Source of the DNA: Rhizocola hellebori
Lineage (GTDB): Bacteria; Actinomycetota; Actinomycetes; Mycobacteriales; Micromonosporaceae
Length of the DNA stretch: 64,000 bases
Direction: 5' to 3'
Assembly (NCBI RefSeq): GCF_016862955.1
Contig: NZ_BONY01000050.1
Span: forward strand, 1 to 64,000
In this document: positions 27,191 to 34,767 of the stretch, one piece after another
Numbering within the stretch: position 1 is the first letter of the stretch
How the letters are laid out: every line of letters starts with the position of its first letter
The notes under the pieces: generated by a model
The model's database searches: none
What the model saw: only the letters and a program-made list of their open reading frames with translations
Told to the model about the DNA's origin: nothing
Program-made: the position numbers and the translations under genes

Positions 27191-27586
27191 TCACTGTCGT
27201 GGGCCGTCTCCTGTTCGCGTCAAGCGCTCGCGACTCAGATATCGAACCGGCTTGCCCAGCGACTCCGCGTAGGCAATCTCCCGTTGGGTTGACTCACCTA
27301 TGTAGCCGCCCGGATCCACGATGTACACCTCGTCAGCCATGCGAATCTTTTGGAAGTGTACGCTGCCAAGCCGCCCCTTCAGGTCCGAGCTGTCGACTGT
27401 CCAGTCGTAGTCCGGCAGATCGGGCAGGCTGAACATTCCGAGGCTGATCACGACGCAACCTTCCATCGTGAGGCGCTGGTTGACCTCCGCGAACTCAGTC
27501 TCGAACTTGGTCGAGCCGCAGAGCGTGATGACCTTCGCCTCACCCTCGGCCGGCTGCGGCGCCTGCTGGTCCTTCATGAGGTTCAT
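27191..27586 (-). CDS. Nucleoside 2-deoxyribosyltransferase-like protein (DUF4406-type)
   Basis: A 131-residue protein with a Rossmann-like start KVITLCGSTKFETEFAEVNQ, a middle SVHFQKIRMADEVYIVDPGG and an end GYIGESTQREIAYAESLGKP with PVRYL. These are the hallmarks of the nucleoside 2-deoxyribosyltransferase / DUF4406 superfamily: CGS loop, KI-AD-V strand and GxSTxxEI. Such proteins bind nucleotides; many are phage- or plasmid-borne and of unknown substrate. Two in-frame ATGs (27586, 27577) are possible starts. Confidence 0.8.
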   Translation of the reverse strand: MNLMKDQQAPQPAEGEAKVITLCGSTKFETEFAEVNQRLTMEGCVVISLGMFSLPDLPDYDWTVDSSDLKGRLGSVHFQKIRMADEVYIVDPGGYIGESTQREIAYAESLGKPVRYLSRERLTRTGDGPRQ

Positions 27587-27815
27587 AATCGGTGAACGGC
27601 AGGACGAGGCTATCGCCGCCCCCTGGACGTCCGCTCATGGCCGCGATCCGCACATTGATCTACCGAACCAGGTTGTACGCAAGGGATCCGCCTGCGTGCC
27701 CGCAACGCCGACCCGCGTCAATGATCCGCGGGCATATTGATCTTCGCCGCTTCTCAAAGTGGGTGGCGGCATCGGAGGGCGTGGCCCGGTCGGGTCAGAC
27801 TCGGTCGGATAGGAA

Positions 27816-27971
27816 TCATCCGACGCAGTTCGGGTCCAGCATGGCGTTTTCGTCTTGCAGTGCGTCCTGGACGGCGGCGGGATAGGCGTAGGAGAACAAG
27901 TACACCCGGCATTGATCAGAAAATACCTGGTGATCGTCGGCGCGGTCAGCGGCGCCTGCGATCGCGAACAC
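27816..27971 (-). CDS. Possible 51-residue ORF in the 27587-28063 gap
   Basis: The minus-strand frame ending in TGA at 27816-27818 reads like protein near its end (CRVYLFSYAYPAAVQDALQD, then ENAMLDPNCVG). GTG at 27971 is the nearest start, without a ribosome binding site. The frame stays open upstream, so this may be a gene's 3' remnant. Nothing else is supported in this gap. Confidence 0.28.
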   Translation of the reverse strand: MFAIAGAADRADDHQVFSDQCRVYLFSYAYPAAVQDALQDENAMLDPNCVG

Positions 27972-28063
27972 AGCCGGGGCATGGCCCGGCGGCTGCGCGT
28001 GCAGGCGGCCGCCGCGGCGCTGGCCCGCTTGGCGGCGAGCCGGCTGCCGACGACGGCCCGGTT

Positions 28064-28103
28064 CCGGCGCCGCGCCTGCCCTGACAGGCAGGCCCGGCGC
28101 CGG
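28064..28103 (-). terminator. 17-bp stem-loop right after the CMD-like gene
   Basis: CCGGCGCCG (28064-28072) plus GCCTGCC (28074-28080) pair with GGCAGGC (28087-28093) plus CGGCGCCGG (28095-28103), with one C-C mismatch and loop CTGACA. It begins at the base next to the minus-strand stop at 28104. No T-tract follows. Confidence 0.75.
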
Positions 28104-28574
28104 TCAGCCCCAGTTCTGGCCCGCGGGCTGGCGGGTGGTGGCGTTGATGCGGTTGAAGAAGTTGGTCGTCGCGATCCACAGCACCAGCGCCGCGAGCTCG
28201 GACTCGCTGAAGTGCTTGGCCGCGGCCTCCCAGATATGGTCGGGCACCGGGTCCGGCCGGTCGGCGAGCCGGGTGGCCGCCTCGGCGAGCTCCAGGGCGG
28301 CTCGTTCGGCCTCGGTGAAGTAGTCGGTCTCGCGCCAGGCCGCGACGGTGAACAGCCGCTCGTCGGTCTCGCCGGACTTGCGCATGGACCGGGCCCCGGA
28401 GTCGACGCAGGCGCTGCAGCCGTTGATCTGGCTGGCCCGCAGGTGGACTAGTTCCAGCGTCGACTTGGCCAGGCCGGCCGAGTGCGCGGCCTTGTAGAGC
28501 AGGTTGATTCCCTTCACGGCCTCGGGGAGCAGAGCTGCGGGGTTGTTCATGCGTGCCTGCACGGCATCCTCCAT
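28104..28574 (-). CDS. Carboxymuconolactone decarboxylase / AhpD-family protein
   Basis: A 156-residue protein with the family core LELVHLRASQINGCSACVDS, where the CxxC pair (redox or acid/base cysteines) sits in the AhpD fold, followed by ARSMRKSGETDERL and a C-terminal IATTNFFNRINATTRQ. The N-terminus ARMNNPAALLPEAVKGI fits family members, favouring the ATG at 28574; a GTG at 28604 is also in frame. It diverges from an ECF sigma gene and has its own match to the ECF41-type promoter. In ECF41 systems such a gene is the usual target, so co-regulation is very likely. Members act as peroxidases or decarboxylases; the substrate is unknown. Confidence 0.92.
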   Translation of the reverse strand: MEDAVQARMNNPAALLPEAVKGINLLYKAAHSAGLAKSTLELVHLRASQINGCSACVDSGARSMRKSGETDERLFTVAAWRETDYFTEAERAALELAEAATRLADRPDPVPDHIWEAAAKHFSESELAALVLWIATTNFFNRINATTRQPAGQNWG

Positions 28575-28598
28575 TAGGATCTTGGGGTTCGCCGGGCC

Positions 28599-28625
28599 TG
28601 TCACATCGGCCCGATCTCGTTCGTC
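28599..28625 (+). promoter_or_regulatory. ECF41-type promoter for the sigma gene
   Basis: TGTCACA (28599-28605), exactly 16 bases, then CGTC (28622-28625). This matches the -35/-10 consensus published for ECF41 sigma factors. It points toward the sigma gene starting at 28710, so autoregulation is expected. Confidence 0.7.
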
Positions 28626-28633
28626 ATCGGTAT

Positions 28634-28660
28634 GACGGGCCGCTTCCGACAGATGTGACA
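28634..28660 (-). promoter_or_regulatory. ECF41-type promoter for the CMD-like gene
   Basis: Read on the minus strand: TGTCACA (28660-28654), 16 bases, CGTC (28637-28634). It points toward the gene at 28574. A third TGTCACA on the plus strand (28672-28678) forms an inverted pair with this one at an 11-base gap but lacks a CGTC partner at 16 bases. Confidence 0.7.
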
Positions 28661-28709
28661 GATGTGGCCTGTGTCACATTCGATGATGATTCAGGAAGGT
28701 AAGACAGAT

Positions 28710-29591
28710 ATGCGGGATCAGGACGGGCTGGCCGAACGCTTCGAGCAGGACCGGGGACGGCTGCGCGCGGTGGCGCTGCGCATGCTCGGCTCGTCGGCCG
28801 AGGCCGACGACGCCGTGCAGGAGGCCTGGCTGCGACTGAGCCGCACCGACGCCGCCGAGGTCGACAACCTCAGCGGCTGGCTGACCACCGTTGTCGGCCG
28901 GATCTGCCTGGACATGCTGCGTGCGCGCAGCACCCGGCGCGAGGACTTCCTCGACGACCAGATCGACGACCACCTCGCACCCGCTGCCACGGTCGCGGGA
29001 ACCAATCCCGAACAGGAGACGCTGCTGGCAGACTCGGTGGGGCTGGCCCTGATGGTCGTGCTGGACACCCTCTCCCCCGCCGAACGGCTGGCGTTCGTGC
29101 TGCACGACATGTTCGCGGTGCCCTTCGACGAAGTGGCGCCCGTCATCGGCAAGTCGCCCGACGCCGCCCGGCAGCTGGCCAGCCGCGCCCGCCGCCGGGT
29201 TCAGGGCCAGGCGCCCGACAGCGCCGTGCAGGACCAGGCCCGCCGCCGCCAGGTCGTCGAGGCGTTCCTGTCAGCCGCCCGCGAGGGCCGCTTCGAGGCG
29301 CTGCTGAGCGTGCTCGACCCGGACGTGGTGATGCGTTCCGACGCCGCCGCGGTGCGGCTGGGCTCGGCCGCCGAGATACACGGCGCGTCGACGCTGGCCG
29401 ACTACTGGAACGGCAAAGCCGCCGACGCCCGCGTCGCGCTGCTCGACGGCATCGTCGGAGCCGTATGGGCCCCCCGCGGCAAGGTACGTGTCGCGCTCTC
29501 CTTCACCGTGACCGACGGCCGGATCACCGCCATCAACCTCACCGCCGACCCGCAGCAGCTCACCGAGCTGGACATCGCGATATTCAACTGA
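28710..29591 (+). CDS. ECF sigma factor with C-terminal SnoaL-like extension (ECF41/SigJ-like)
   Basis: A 293-residue protein. Region 2 (about 1-70: LRAVALRMLGSSAEADDAVQ, LSGWLTTVVGRICLDMLRAR) and region 4 (about 105-165: LSPAERLAFVLHDMFAVPF, then an HTH ending in QLASRARRRVQ) are followed by a roughly 110-residue extension of SnoaL/NTF2-like type (VVEAFLSAAREGRFEALLSV, then LDPDVV). That extension typifies ECF41 and related groups and replaces an anti-sigma factor. The canonical WLPEP and DGGGR motifs are not present in standard form, so the exact subgroup is open. ATG at 28710 has AGGAAGG upstream. Divergent from the CMD gene, with matching promoters. Confidence 0.92.
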   Translation: MRDQDGLAERFEQDRGRLRAVALRMLGSSAEADDAVQEAWLRLSRTDAAEVDNLSGWLTTVVGRICLDMLRARSTRREDFLDDQIDDHLAPAATVAGTNPEQETLLADSVGLALMVVLDTLSPAERLAFVLHDMFAVPFDEVAPVIGKSPDAARQLASRARRRVQGQAPDSAVQDQARRRQVVEAFLSAAREGRFEALLSVLDPDVVMRSDAAAVRLGSAAEIHGASTLADYWNGKAADARVALLDGIVGAVWAPRGKVRVALSFTVTDGRITAINLTADPQQLTELDIAIFN

Positions 29592-29896
29592 GCCACGCCT
29601 TTCCCCGTTGATGCGACGGCGAAGGCCGACGACTCGGTGACAGCCGGGACACCTGGGCGCAACAACCTTTGCGGCGCCTGCGGTGACAAGCGCATCGATG
29701 AACCGCAGCACGCTTGCTGCTGCAGCGTCGGTGCGGCTGCCGGTGAGCAGATCGGGCTGATCCTCAAGGGGCCCAACCGATTTGGCGGCCCTGCCTGCGT
29801 TGGCGGGCCGCCACCTGGGCCGGACCGGCTAGCTGCATCGCCAACTTCGGCCTACTCAGGGCAGGTCTCAGATAGCGGTCCCGCCGCGACGAGTCG

Positions 29897-30028
29897 CTAG
29901 GCATGGTCGGCTGTAATCGTGGTCCAGGGCCCTTGTCTCATATGGATCCCGCTCATCAGACGGTTCCCTGACTTGTCGCAGATCGCAACCACGGCCGGAC
30001 AATTGCCCGCCGTAAGGGCGAAGACCAC
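29897..30028 (-). CDS. Possible short ORF or remnant in the 29592-30300 gap
   Basis: A minus-strand frame ending in TAG at 29897-29899 reads VVFALTAGNCPAVVAICDKS, then GNRLMSGIHMRQGPWTTI. Composition is protein-like and stays so for about 25 codons upstream without an ATG. GTG at 30028 is the only nearby start. I do not recognise it. The remainder of this 700-bp gap shows no gene. Confidence 0.28.
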   Translation of the reverse strand: MVFALTAGNCPAVVAICDKSGNRLMSGIHMRQGPWTTITADHA

Positions 30029-30300
30029 GTGTGGTGGGAGCGTCCGAGGTGCGAATCGCCCGACATTGGAATGATCAGATGTCCGAAGGTCAACGCCAGC
30101 AATTCAGGGTCACCCGTGTCCGCAGGCGGTTCCGTATTGAGACCAGGTAATGACCACTGCGTGTTGCGGGCTGACAAAGTCTTAGCGACGATCCTTCCAA
30201 TCTGGATCGCCGCGCCATGATTCGCTTTCCGTGCCCGCCAATGCCTATGGGGCAGCGTGGATCCGGCTGGTAGCCGACAATACGGAGAGGGAGGTGCTAC

Positions 30301-31023
30301 ATGACCACGTCATTGCCGGCACTGCGTACCCGAAAGCGCAGCCGGATCAAGGCACTCATGCTGCCATTGGCAGCGGTCCTGGCACTGGCGTTGATGCAGA
30401 GTTTGGTGGCCTGGCCGGTGTGGGTGACCGTCGTCATGTCGATCGCGGTGCTTGCCATGGCGGTCGTGTTGGCGGTCCGAAGCCGGGGACCGGCCGAATA
30501 TGCCGCTGAGTTGCTTGTCGAGATCGACAGGCGGGGATCCAAGTTCGTCGCACCGCAATGCCTCGCACGCTCGTCCAACATCCCCATGGCGATCACTATC
30601 TATTTGGTGGGCACTACGACTTTGGGCGTGACAGGGGGCTACGTTCGCGGATGGCAAGCCATCGTCTACGCGGTGATCGCGGTGATCGCCGGGGCGACCA
30701 CGGCCGTTGGCGTGTATCGCGGCGCACATCGTGTCACCTTCCGCCCGGAAGTCATCGAGCTGCCGTACGTGCTTGGCTGCCGCAGGATCCCTTGGGACCA
30801 GCTCGCACCGAACGGACCGCTGCAACCTCACAAGGCCAAACATCCGATCACGATCATTACTGTCCGGGCGCCCCACTTTTATCGGACGTTTTCCAGCCTC
30901 GTCGACAACCGGTTCCTCGCTGAGACGATCCGTCAGTACGTGGACAACCCGCATCATCGCCCTCAGATCGGGACCGCAGCCGAACACGACAGGCTTCGTC
31001 AAGCGATCCAGCTGCGGCCATAG
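30301..31023 (+). CDS. Membrane protein with PH-like cytoplasmic domain
   Basis: A 240-residue protein: two N-terminal membrane spans (LMLPLAAVLALALM, VTVVMSIAVLAMAVVLAV), a soluble loop, two more spans (AITIYLVGTTTLGVTGGYV, AIVYAVIAVIAGATTAVGVY), then a C-terminal domain of about 90 residues. The start of that domain, HRVTFRPEVIELPYVLGCRR followed by IPWDQL, is the pattern of bacterial pleckstrin-homology-like membrane proteins. A strong GGGAGG precedes the ATG. Function unknown; a stem-loop terminator follows at 31040. Confidence 0.75.
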   Translation: MTTSLPALRTRKRSRIKALMLPLAAVLALALMQSLVAWPVWVTVVMSIAVLAMAVVLAVRSRGPAEYAAELLVEIDRRGSKFVAPQCLARSSNIPMAITIYLVGTTTLGVTGGYVRGWQAIVYAVIAVIAGATTAVGVYRGAHRVTFRPEVIELPYVLGCRRIPWDQLAPNGPLQPHKAKHPITIITVRAPHFYRTFSSLVDNRFLAETIRQYVDNPHHRPQIGTAAEHDRLRQAIQLRP

Positions 31024-31039
31024 CGGCGAGGCATTCATA

Positions 31040-31059
31040 GGGATCATCCTGGTGATCCC
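31040..31059. terminator. Stem-loop between convergent genes
   Basis: GGGATCA (31040-31046) and TGATCCC (31053-31059) form a perfect 7-bp stem with a 6-base loop. It lies 16 bp after the plus-strand stop and 66 bp before the stop of the minus-strand gene. Confidence 0.55.
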
Positions 31060-31125
31060 AAGGTTTCTGAATCGGCGCGTCCCTCACCGCAACCCTGCTC
31101 TATCGTGACGTGCCGAATTAAGGAT

Positions 31126-31542
31126 CTAGCGCGGATCCGCTTGTGACGATAAAAAGCCGTCTGCATACATTATGGCTTCAGCCACGTACTTAATATTTTC
31201 CCGGTCGATCCCTTCGACCACCTCGCGCAGTAACACCGGATATGTGCCCGAGAGGCTGGCCACTATACGCAGAATCTTCGCAGCCTCATCGTCGGTAAGC
31301 CAGTCGCCGGTATCCGCTGTGAGTGATCCCGAGTCGAGCGCCGGCATCGCAGCTTTAAGATCCACAGAAGCCTTCTGGCCGTCCGGTTCCACAACAATAA
31401 AGCGCCGAAACCCTGGATGCTCCAGCCAGAGACCGTGGCGTCTGAGGAGAAGAACTGCAGCCTCGTAAAGAAAAATCCCGGACGCCCCCCGCATCAACAG
31501 GTCGGCAAGCTTTTCGCCGGGCATATCTGATATGGAAGTCAT
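31126..31542 (-). CDS. Hypothetical protein, 138 residues
   Basis: The ATG at 31542 has GAGGT 5 bases upstream. The product is soluble, with an N-terminal helical part (EKLADLLMRGASGIFLYEAA, VLLLRRHGLWLE), a short beta segment (RRFIVVEPDGQKASVDLK) and a helical C-terminal half (DDEAAKILRIVASLSGTYPV). The layout resembles small nuclease-toxin-immunity or sensory proteins but no family is recognised. Codon use is less GC-rich at third positions than its neighbours, hinting at recent acquisition. Confidence 0.65.
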   Translation of the reverse strand: MTSISDMPGEKLADLLMRGASGIFLYEAAVLLLRRHGLWLEHPGFRRFIVVEPDGQKASVDLKAAMPALDSGSLTADTGDWLTDDEAAKILRIVASLSGTYPVLLREVVEGIDRENIKYVAEAIMYADGFLSSQADPR

Positions 31543-31776
31543 AGTGGACCTCTCTGGTTGTGACCGTCAACGGCGACGGATCGGTCCAATTCTAGGTACA
31601 CGGATACCCCATTCGGGGATAAGAACGGTCGGGCCTGCAGTGAAACCAGATCCGGGATTTGGGTGCCCAGCCGAAGGAACGCGCACAGCACCAGTCTTAC
31701 CGAGGCCCTGCACTCGATATTTCAGATAGGGGCCTTGGTGGACTCGTTCGAGGTCACATCTAAATGAGACGGCCGA

Positions 31777-32073
31777 TCAATCCTCAACGGAACAGCTGAC
31801 CTGGGGTCGGGCCATGTGGACCCATAGCCGGGGCAGCGCCGCGAGTATCCCGAGCGTGCCCTGGCGGGGATTGGCGTGCTTGGCGATGATCAGTCTGCAC
31901 ATCTGGTTTAGGGCCGCCTTGATCGGCAGGGAGCGGCAGCTGACCTCCAAGTAGGTAGGTGCGCCGGTAAGGAGTATTCCGTTTGTCTTGCACGATTTGA
32001 TAACCGGCGGTACGTTTTCCAGATCAAGACCTGCCGATGGTTGAATGCCCATGGCCTGAGCGGATTGGTGCAA
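31777..32073 (-). CDS. Possible ORF divergent from the GH10 gene, low confidence
   Basis: A 98-residue frame with balanced composition (LENVPPVIKSCKTNGILLTG, RLIIAKHANPRQGTLGIL) but only a TTG start at 32073 or an internal ATG near 32052, and no ribosome binding site. It may be a remnant. No other feature is seen in 31543-32081 apart from the presumed GH10 promoter. Confidence 0.25.
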   Translation of the reverse strand: MHQSAQAMGIQPSAGLDLENVPPVIKSCKTNGILLTGAPTYLEVSCRSLPIKAALNQMCRLIIAKHANPRQGTLGILAALPRLWVHMARPQVSCSVED

Positions 32074-32081
32074 GCAGGGAC

Positions 32082-34439
32082 ATGTATCTCTGGAGAGTTG
32101 GCGTGCTTTTTGCGCTTCTGGGATCTGCGATTGTCGTTCCGGCCACCAATCCGGCTGCGGCGGCGCCTGGCCGTCTGCGGGATCTGGCCCAGGCTGCTGG
32201 TGTCAAAATCGGTTCGGCGGTGCGAGCCGCTCCGCTGAATCCGGACCCGGCGGTTGGCGACGAAGACTACCGTGACTGGGCTCGCGAGCAATTGAGCACA
32301 CTGACCGCCGAGAACGAGCTGAAGTGGGATCACGTCGAGCCGGCCCGGGGCAGGTTCAATTTCGCCGCCGCAGACACGATTGTCCAGTTCGCACACGAGA
32401 CCGAGCAGACGGTGCGTGGGCACACTCTGGTATGGCATTCCGCCTTGCCCGCGTGGGTGAGCGCGCTGAGTGGTGATCAGCTGGAGGCGGCGCTTCAGAC
32501 CCATATCACTTCGACCGTAAGCCATTTCGGCTCGGACGTGGCGATCTGGGACGTGGTCAACGAACCGCTCAACGATAGCGGATCGCTGCGCAGCGGTGGT
32601 TCACAAGGCTTCTGGAAGGACAGGCTCGGCGAGGACTACATCGACGAGTCGTTTCGCTGGGCGCACGCCGCGAACCCGACCGCCAGGCTCTACCTCAATG
32701 AGTACGGCATCGAATCGGACTCGCCGAAGGCACGCGGGCTCTACGAACTGGTCAAGGGTCTGCTCGCCCGAGGCGTGCCGATCCACGGCATCGGATTTCA
32801 GACGCACAAACTTGAAACCTCAAGGCTTTCCGGGCTTGCCGACAGCCTGCGCCGCTTCGCCGACCTGGGTCTGGAGGTGGCGATCACTGAGCTCGGGGTG
32901 AAGCTGCTGACACCCGCCGGCGGCGACAGCCTTGGCCGCCAAGCCGACGTCTATGGCTGGGTGACCGCGGCGTGTCTGGCGGTGCCGCGCTGTGTGTCGG
33001 TGACGGCTTGGGGTTTCACCGACAGGTACTCGTGGATCCCGGCGCCGGGCGCGGCCACTATGCTCACCGACCAGTACGTGCCCAAACCCGCCTATTACCG
33101 GGTGCGCGACGTGCTTGCGGCCGGCCGCCCAGCAGCCGATCCGGTAGCGGCCTGGCGGCTGGACGAGCCCGCGGGGACCATCGCGACGGATGCGTCCAGC
33201 TCGCCACAACGCCACCCGGCCCAGGCGGATCCGGGGGCCCTCGGCCATGAGGGCCGCCAGCCCTTCCTGAGAGCCTTTAAAGGCAACGGGATCGACTCCG
33301 GTGCGACGACGGCGCCAGCCGAGTCAAACGCCATGCGCACCAACGTCTCGTACACCTTATCGGTGTGGATCAAGCCCGCCTCCACCACGGGTGATCAAGT
33401 GATAGCCAGTCAGGACGGCGCCAACGTCAGCGCCTTCACCTTCGGGCACACCGATGGCAGGTACTATCTGGCCGTCCCGCTGGCCGACACGACCGATGCG
33501 GGCGTCGACCCGCAAAGGCTGTTCTCCCAGACTCCAGTCGTTATTGGACAGTGGAACCATGTGGCTGCTGTGTGGGACAACCCCTCTGGACATCCGCGGC
33601 TCTACGTCAACGGCGTGGCCGAACCCGAGGGTCCACTGTGGAACCGCGAGACCTGGGCCTCTACCGGAATCTTCCACATCGGAGAGTCGCGGGCCGGCCA
33701 GCACTTCCACGGATCCATCAGCGACCTGCGGGTCTACCAGCGCGCACTGCCGTCCACCGAGATCAAAGCGCTGGCCAGTCCTGTGGTCGGGCAATGGGGT
33801 TTTGACGGGCACACCGGCGACGACAGCTGGTTTCACCGCGACGCCGCCGCACGCAACGACGCCACCGTGGCACTGCTGTGGGCCACCGACCGCAAATGCC
33901 AGGCCAACAAGGCGATCAGCCTGACCGGCACCCAGCTCATCGACACCCGCGGCGGAGCACCGCTGTTCACCGACCGCTCCTACAGCCTGTCGGTCTGGGT
34001 CCAACTCGCCGACACCGACAGCGACCAGGTGGTGCTGGCCGCCGACGGCACAAGCATCAGCCCGTTCTACTTGAGGCTCAAACGCGGCACCGGCGACGAC
34101 CATCGCTGGATCTTCGCCGTTCTGAACGGCAGCGGCACCCAGCAGGTGGTGGCGACCTCCGAACAGAAGGCGGAGGCTGGCGCATGGACCCACCTGGTCG
34201 CCACCTGGAGCATGGAGACCGGACAGATGCAGCTGTTCGTCGACGGAACAGTCAGCGGCACCAACACGGTGCTCAGTTCAGCGGCAGCAACCGAGAACGG
34301 TTCACTCCATATTGGAGTGTCGCAGCTCGGCAACCTCAGGGGTGCGATCGACGACGTACTGGTCTATCAACAGGTCCTGACCCAGCCAGAGATCTCGGCG
34401 CTGTACCTGCAGTACGAGCCGAGCAGGTGCCAACCTTGA
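32082..34439 (+). CDS. Secreted GH10 glycoside hydrolase (xylanase-type) with two LamG domains
   Basis: A 785-residue protein starting at ATG 32082 with a signal peptide (VGVLFALLGSAIVV, cleavage near AAA). The GH10 barrel (about 30-340) begins with KIGSAVR, contains TAENELKWDHVEP and GHTLVWH, the acid/base Glu161 in WDVVNEPL and the nucleophile Glu270 in ITELGV. It should cleave beta-1,4-xylan or a related polymer by a retaining mechanism. Two concanavalin-A-like/LamG domains follow (about 345-560 and 560-785), with paired strands SYTLSVWIKPAS and SYSLSVWVQLAD, WNHVAAVWD and WTHLVATWS, and FHIGESRAGQHFHGSISDLR and LHIGVSQLGNLRGAIDDVLV, each a near-repeat of the other. They probably bind substrate or cell surface. 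Confidence 0.92.
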   Translation: MYLWRVGVLFALLGSAIVVPATNPAAAAPGRLRDLAQAAGVKIGSAVRAAPLNPDPAVGDEDYRDWAREQLSTLTAENELKWDHVEPARGRFNFAAADTIVQFAHETEQTVRGHTLVWHSALPAWVSALSGDQLEAALQTHITSTVSHFGSDVAIWDVVNEPLNDSGSLRSGGSQGFWKDRLGEDYIDESFRWAHAANPTARLYLNEYGIESDSPKARGLYELVKGLLARGVPIHGIGFQTHKLETSRLSGLADSLRRFADLGLEVAITELGVKLLTPAGGDSLGRQADVYGWVTAACLAVPRCVSVTAWGFTDRYSWIPAPGAATMLTDQYVPKPAYYRVRDVLAAGRPAADPVAAWRLDEPAGTIATDASSSPQRHPAQADPGALGHEGRQPFLRAFKGNGIDSGATTAPAESNAMRTNVSYTLSVWIKPASTTGDQVIASQDGANVSAFTFGHTDGRYYLAVPLADTTDAGVDPQRLFSQTPVVIGQWNHVAAVWDNPSGHPRLYVNGVAEPEGPLWNRETWASTGIFHIGESRAGQHFHGSISDLRVYQRALPSTEIKALASPVVGQWGFDGHTGDDSWFHRDAAARNDATVALLWATDRKCQANKAISLTGTQLIDTRGGAPLFTDRSYSLSVWVQLADTDSDQVVLAADGTSISPFYLRLKRGTGDDHRWIFAVLNGSGTQQVVATSEQKAEAGAWTHLVATWSMETGQMQLFVDGTVSGTNTVLSSAAATENGSLHIGVSQLGNLRGAIDDVLVYQQVLTQPEISALYLQYEPSRCQP

Positions 34440-34767
34440 GCCACGCGAACAACGCTGGAACGCGGCGGTCGTCGTCCGGACCCGGCGGGAGATCGAGCTA
34501 GGCCAAGCGGTTATCGAAGCGCTGACCGACTACCTTCGCAGTGCCGCAGACCGGTCGAGCTCGGTAGGGGTGCTTCGAAGCTCCGGGGCTCGGTGGGTCT
34601 TGGTACGGCCGATATCAGTCCAATGTAGATGGCCAGAGGGTCCCGGAGTGGGAAGGGACCGGTGTCCCGCCGAGATCGGGCCAGATTGGGGGCAGCTGCC
34701 TCATTCGCCACCGTCGCGGGCGAATCTACCGTTGGCGCTACTCGATGACGAGAGGGGCGTGTCGACC
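34440..34767. other. Gap upstream of the patatin gene
   Basis: No gene is supported. A plus-strand frame around 34460-34560 reads weakly coding (EIELGQAVIEALTDYLRSAA) and continues in frame into the patatin gene, but no start signal precedes it. AGAGGGG at 34751-34757 is the likely ribosome binding site of that gene. Confidence 0.4.
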
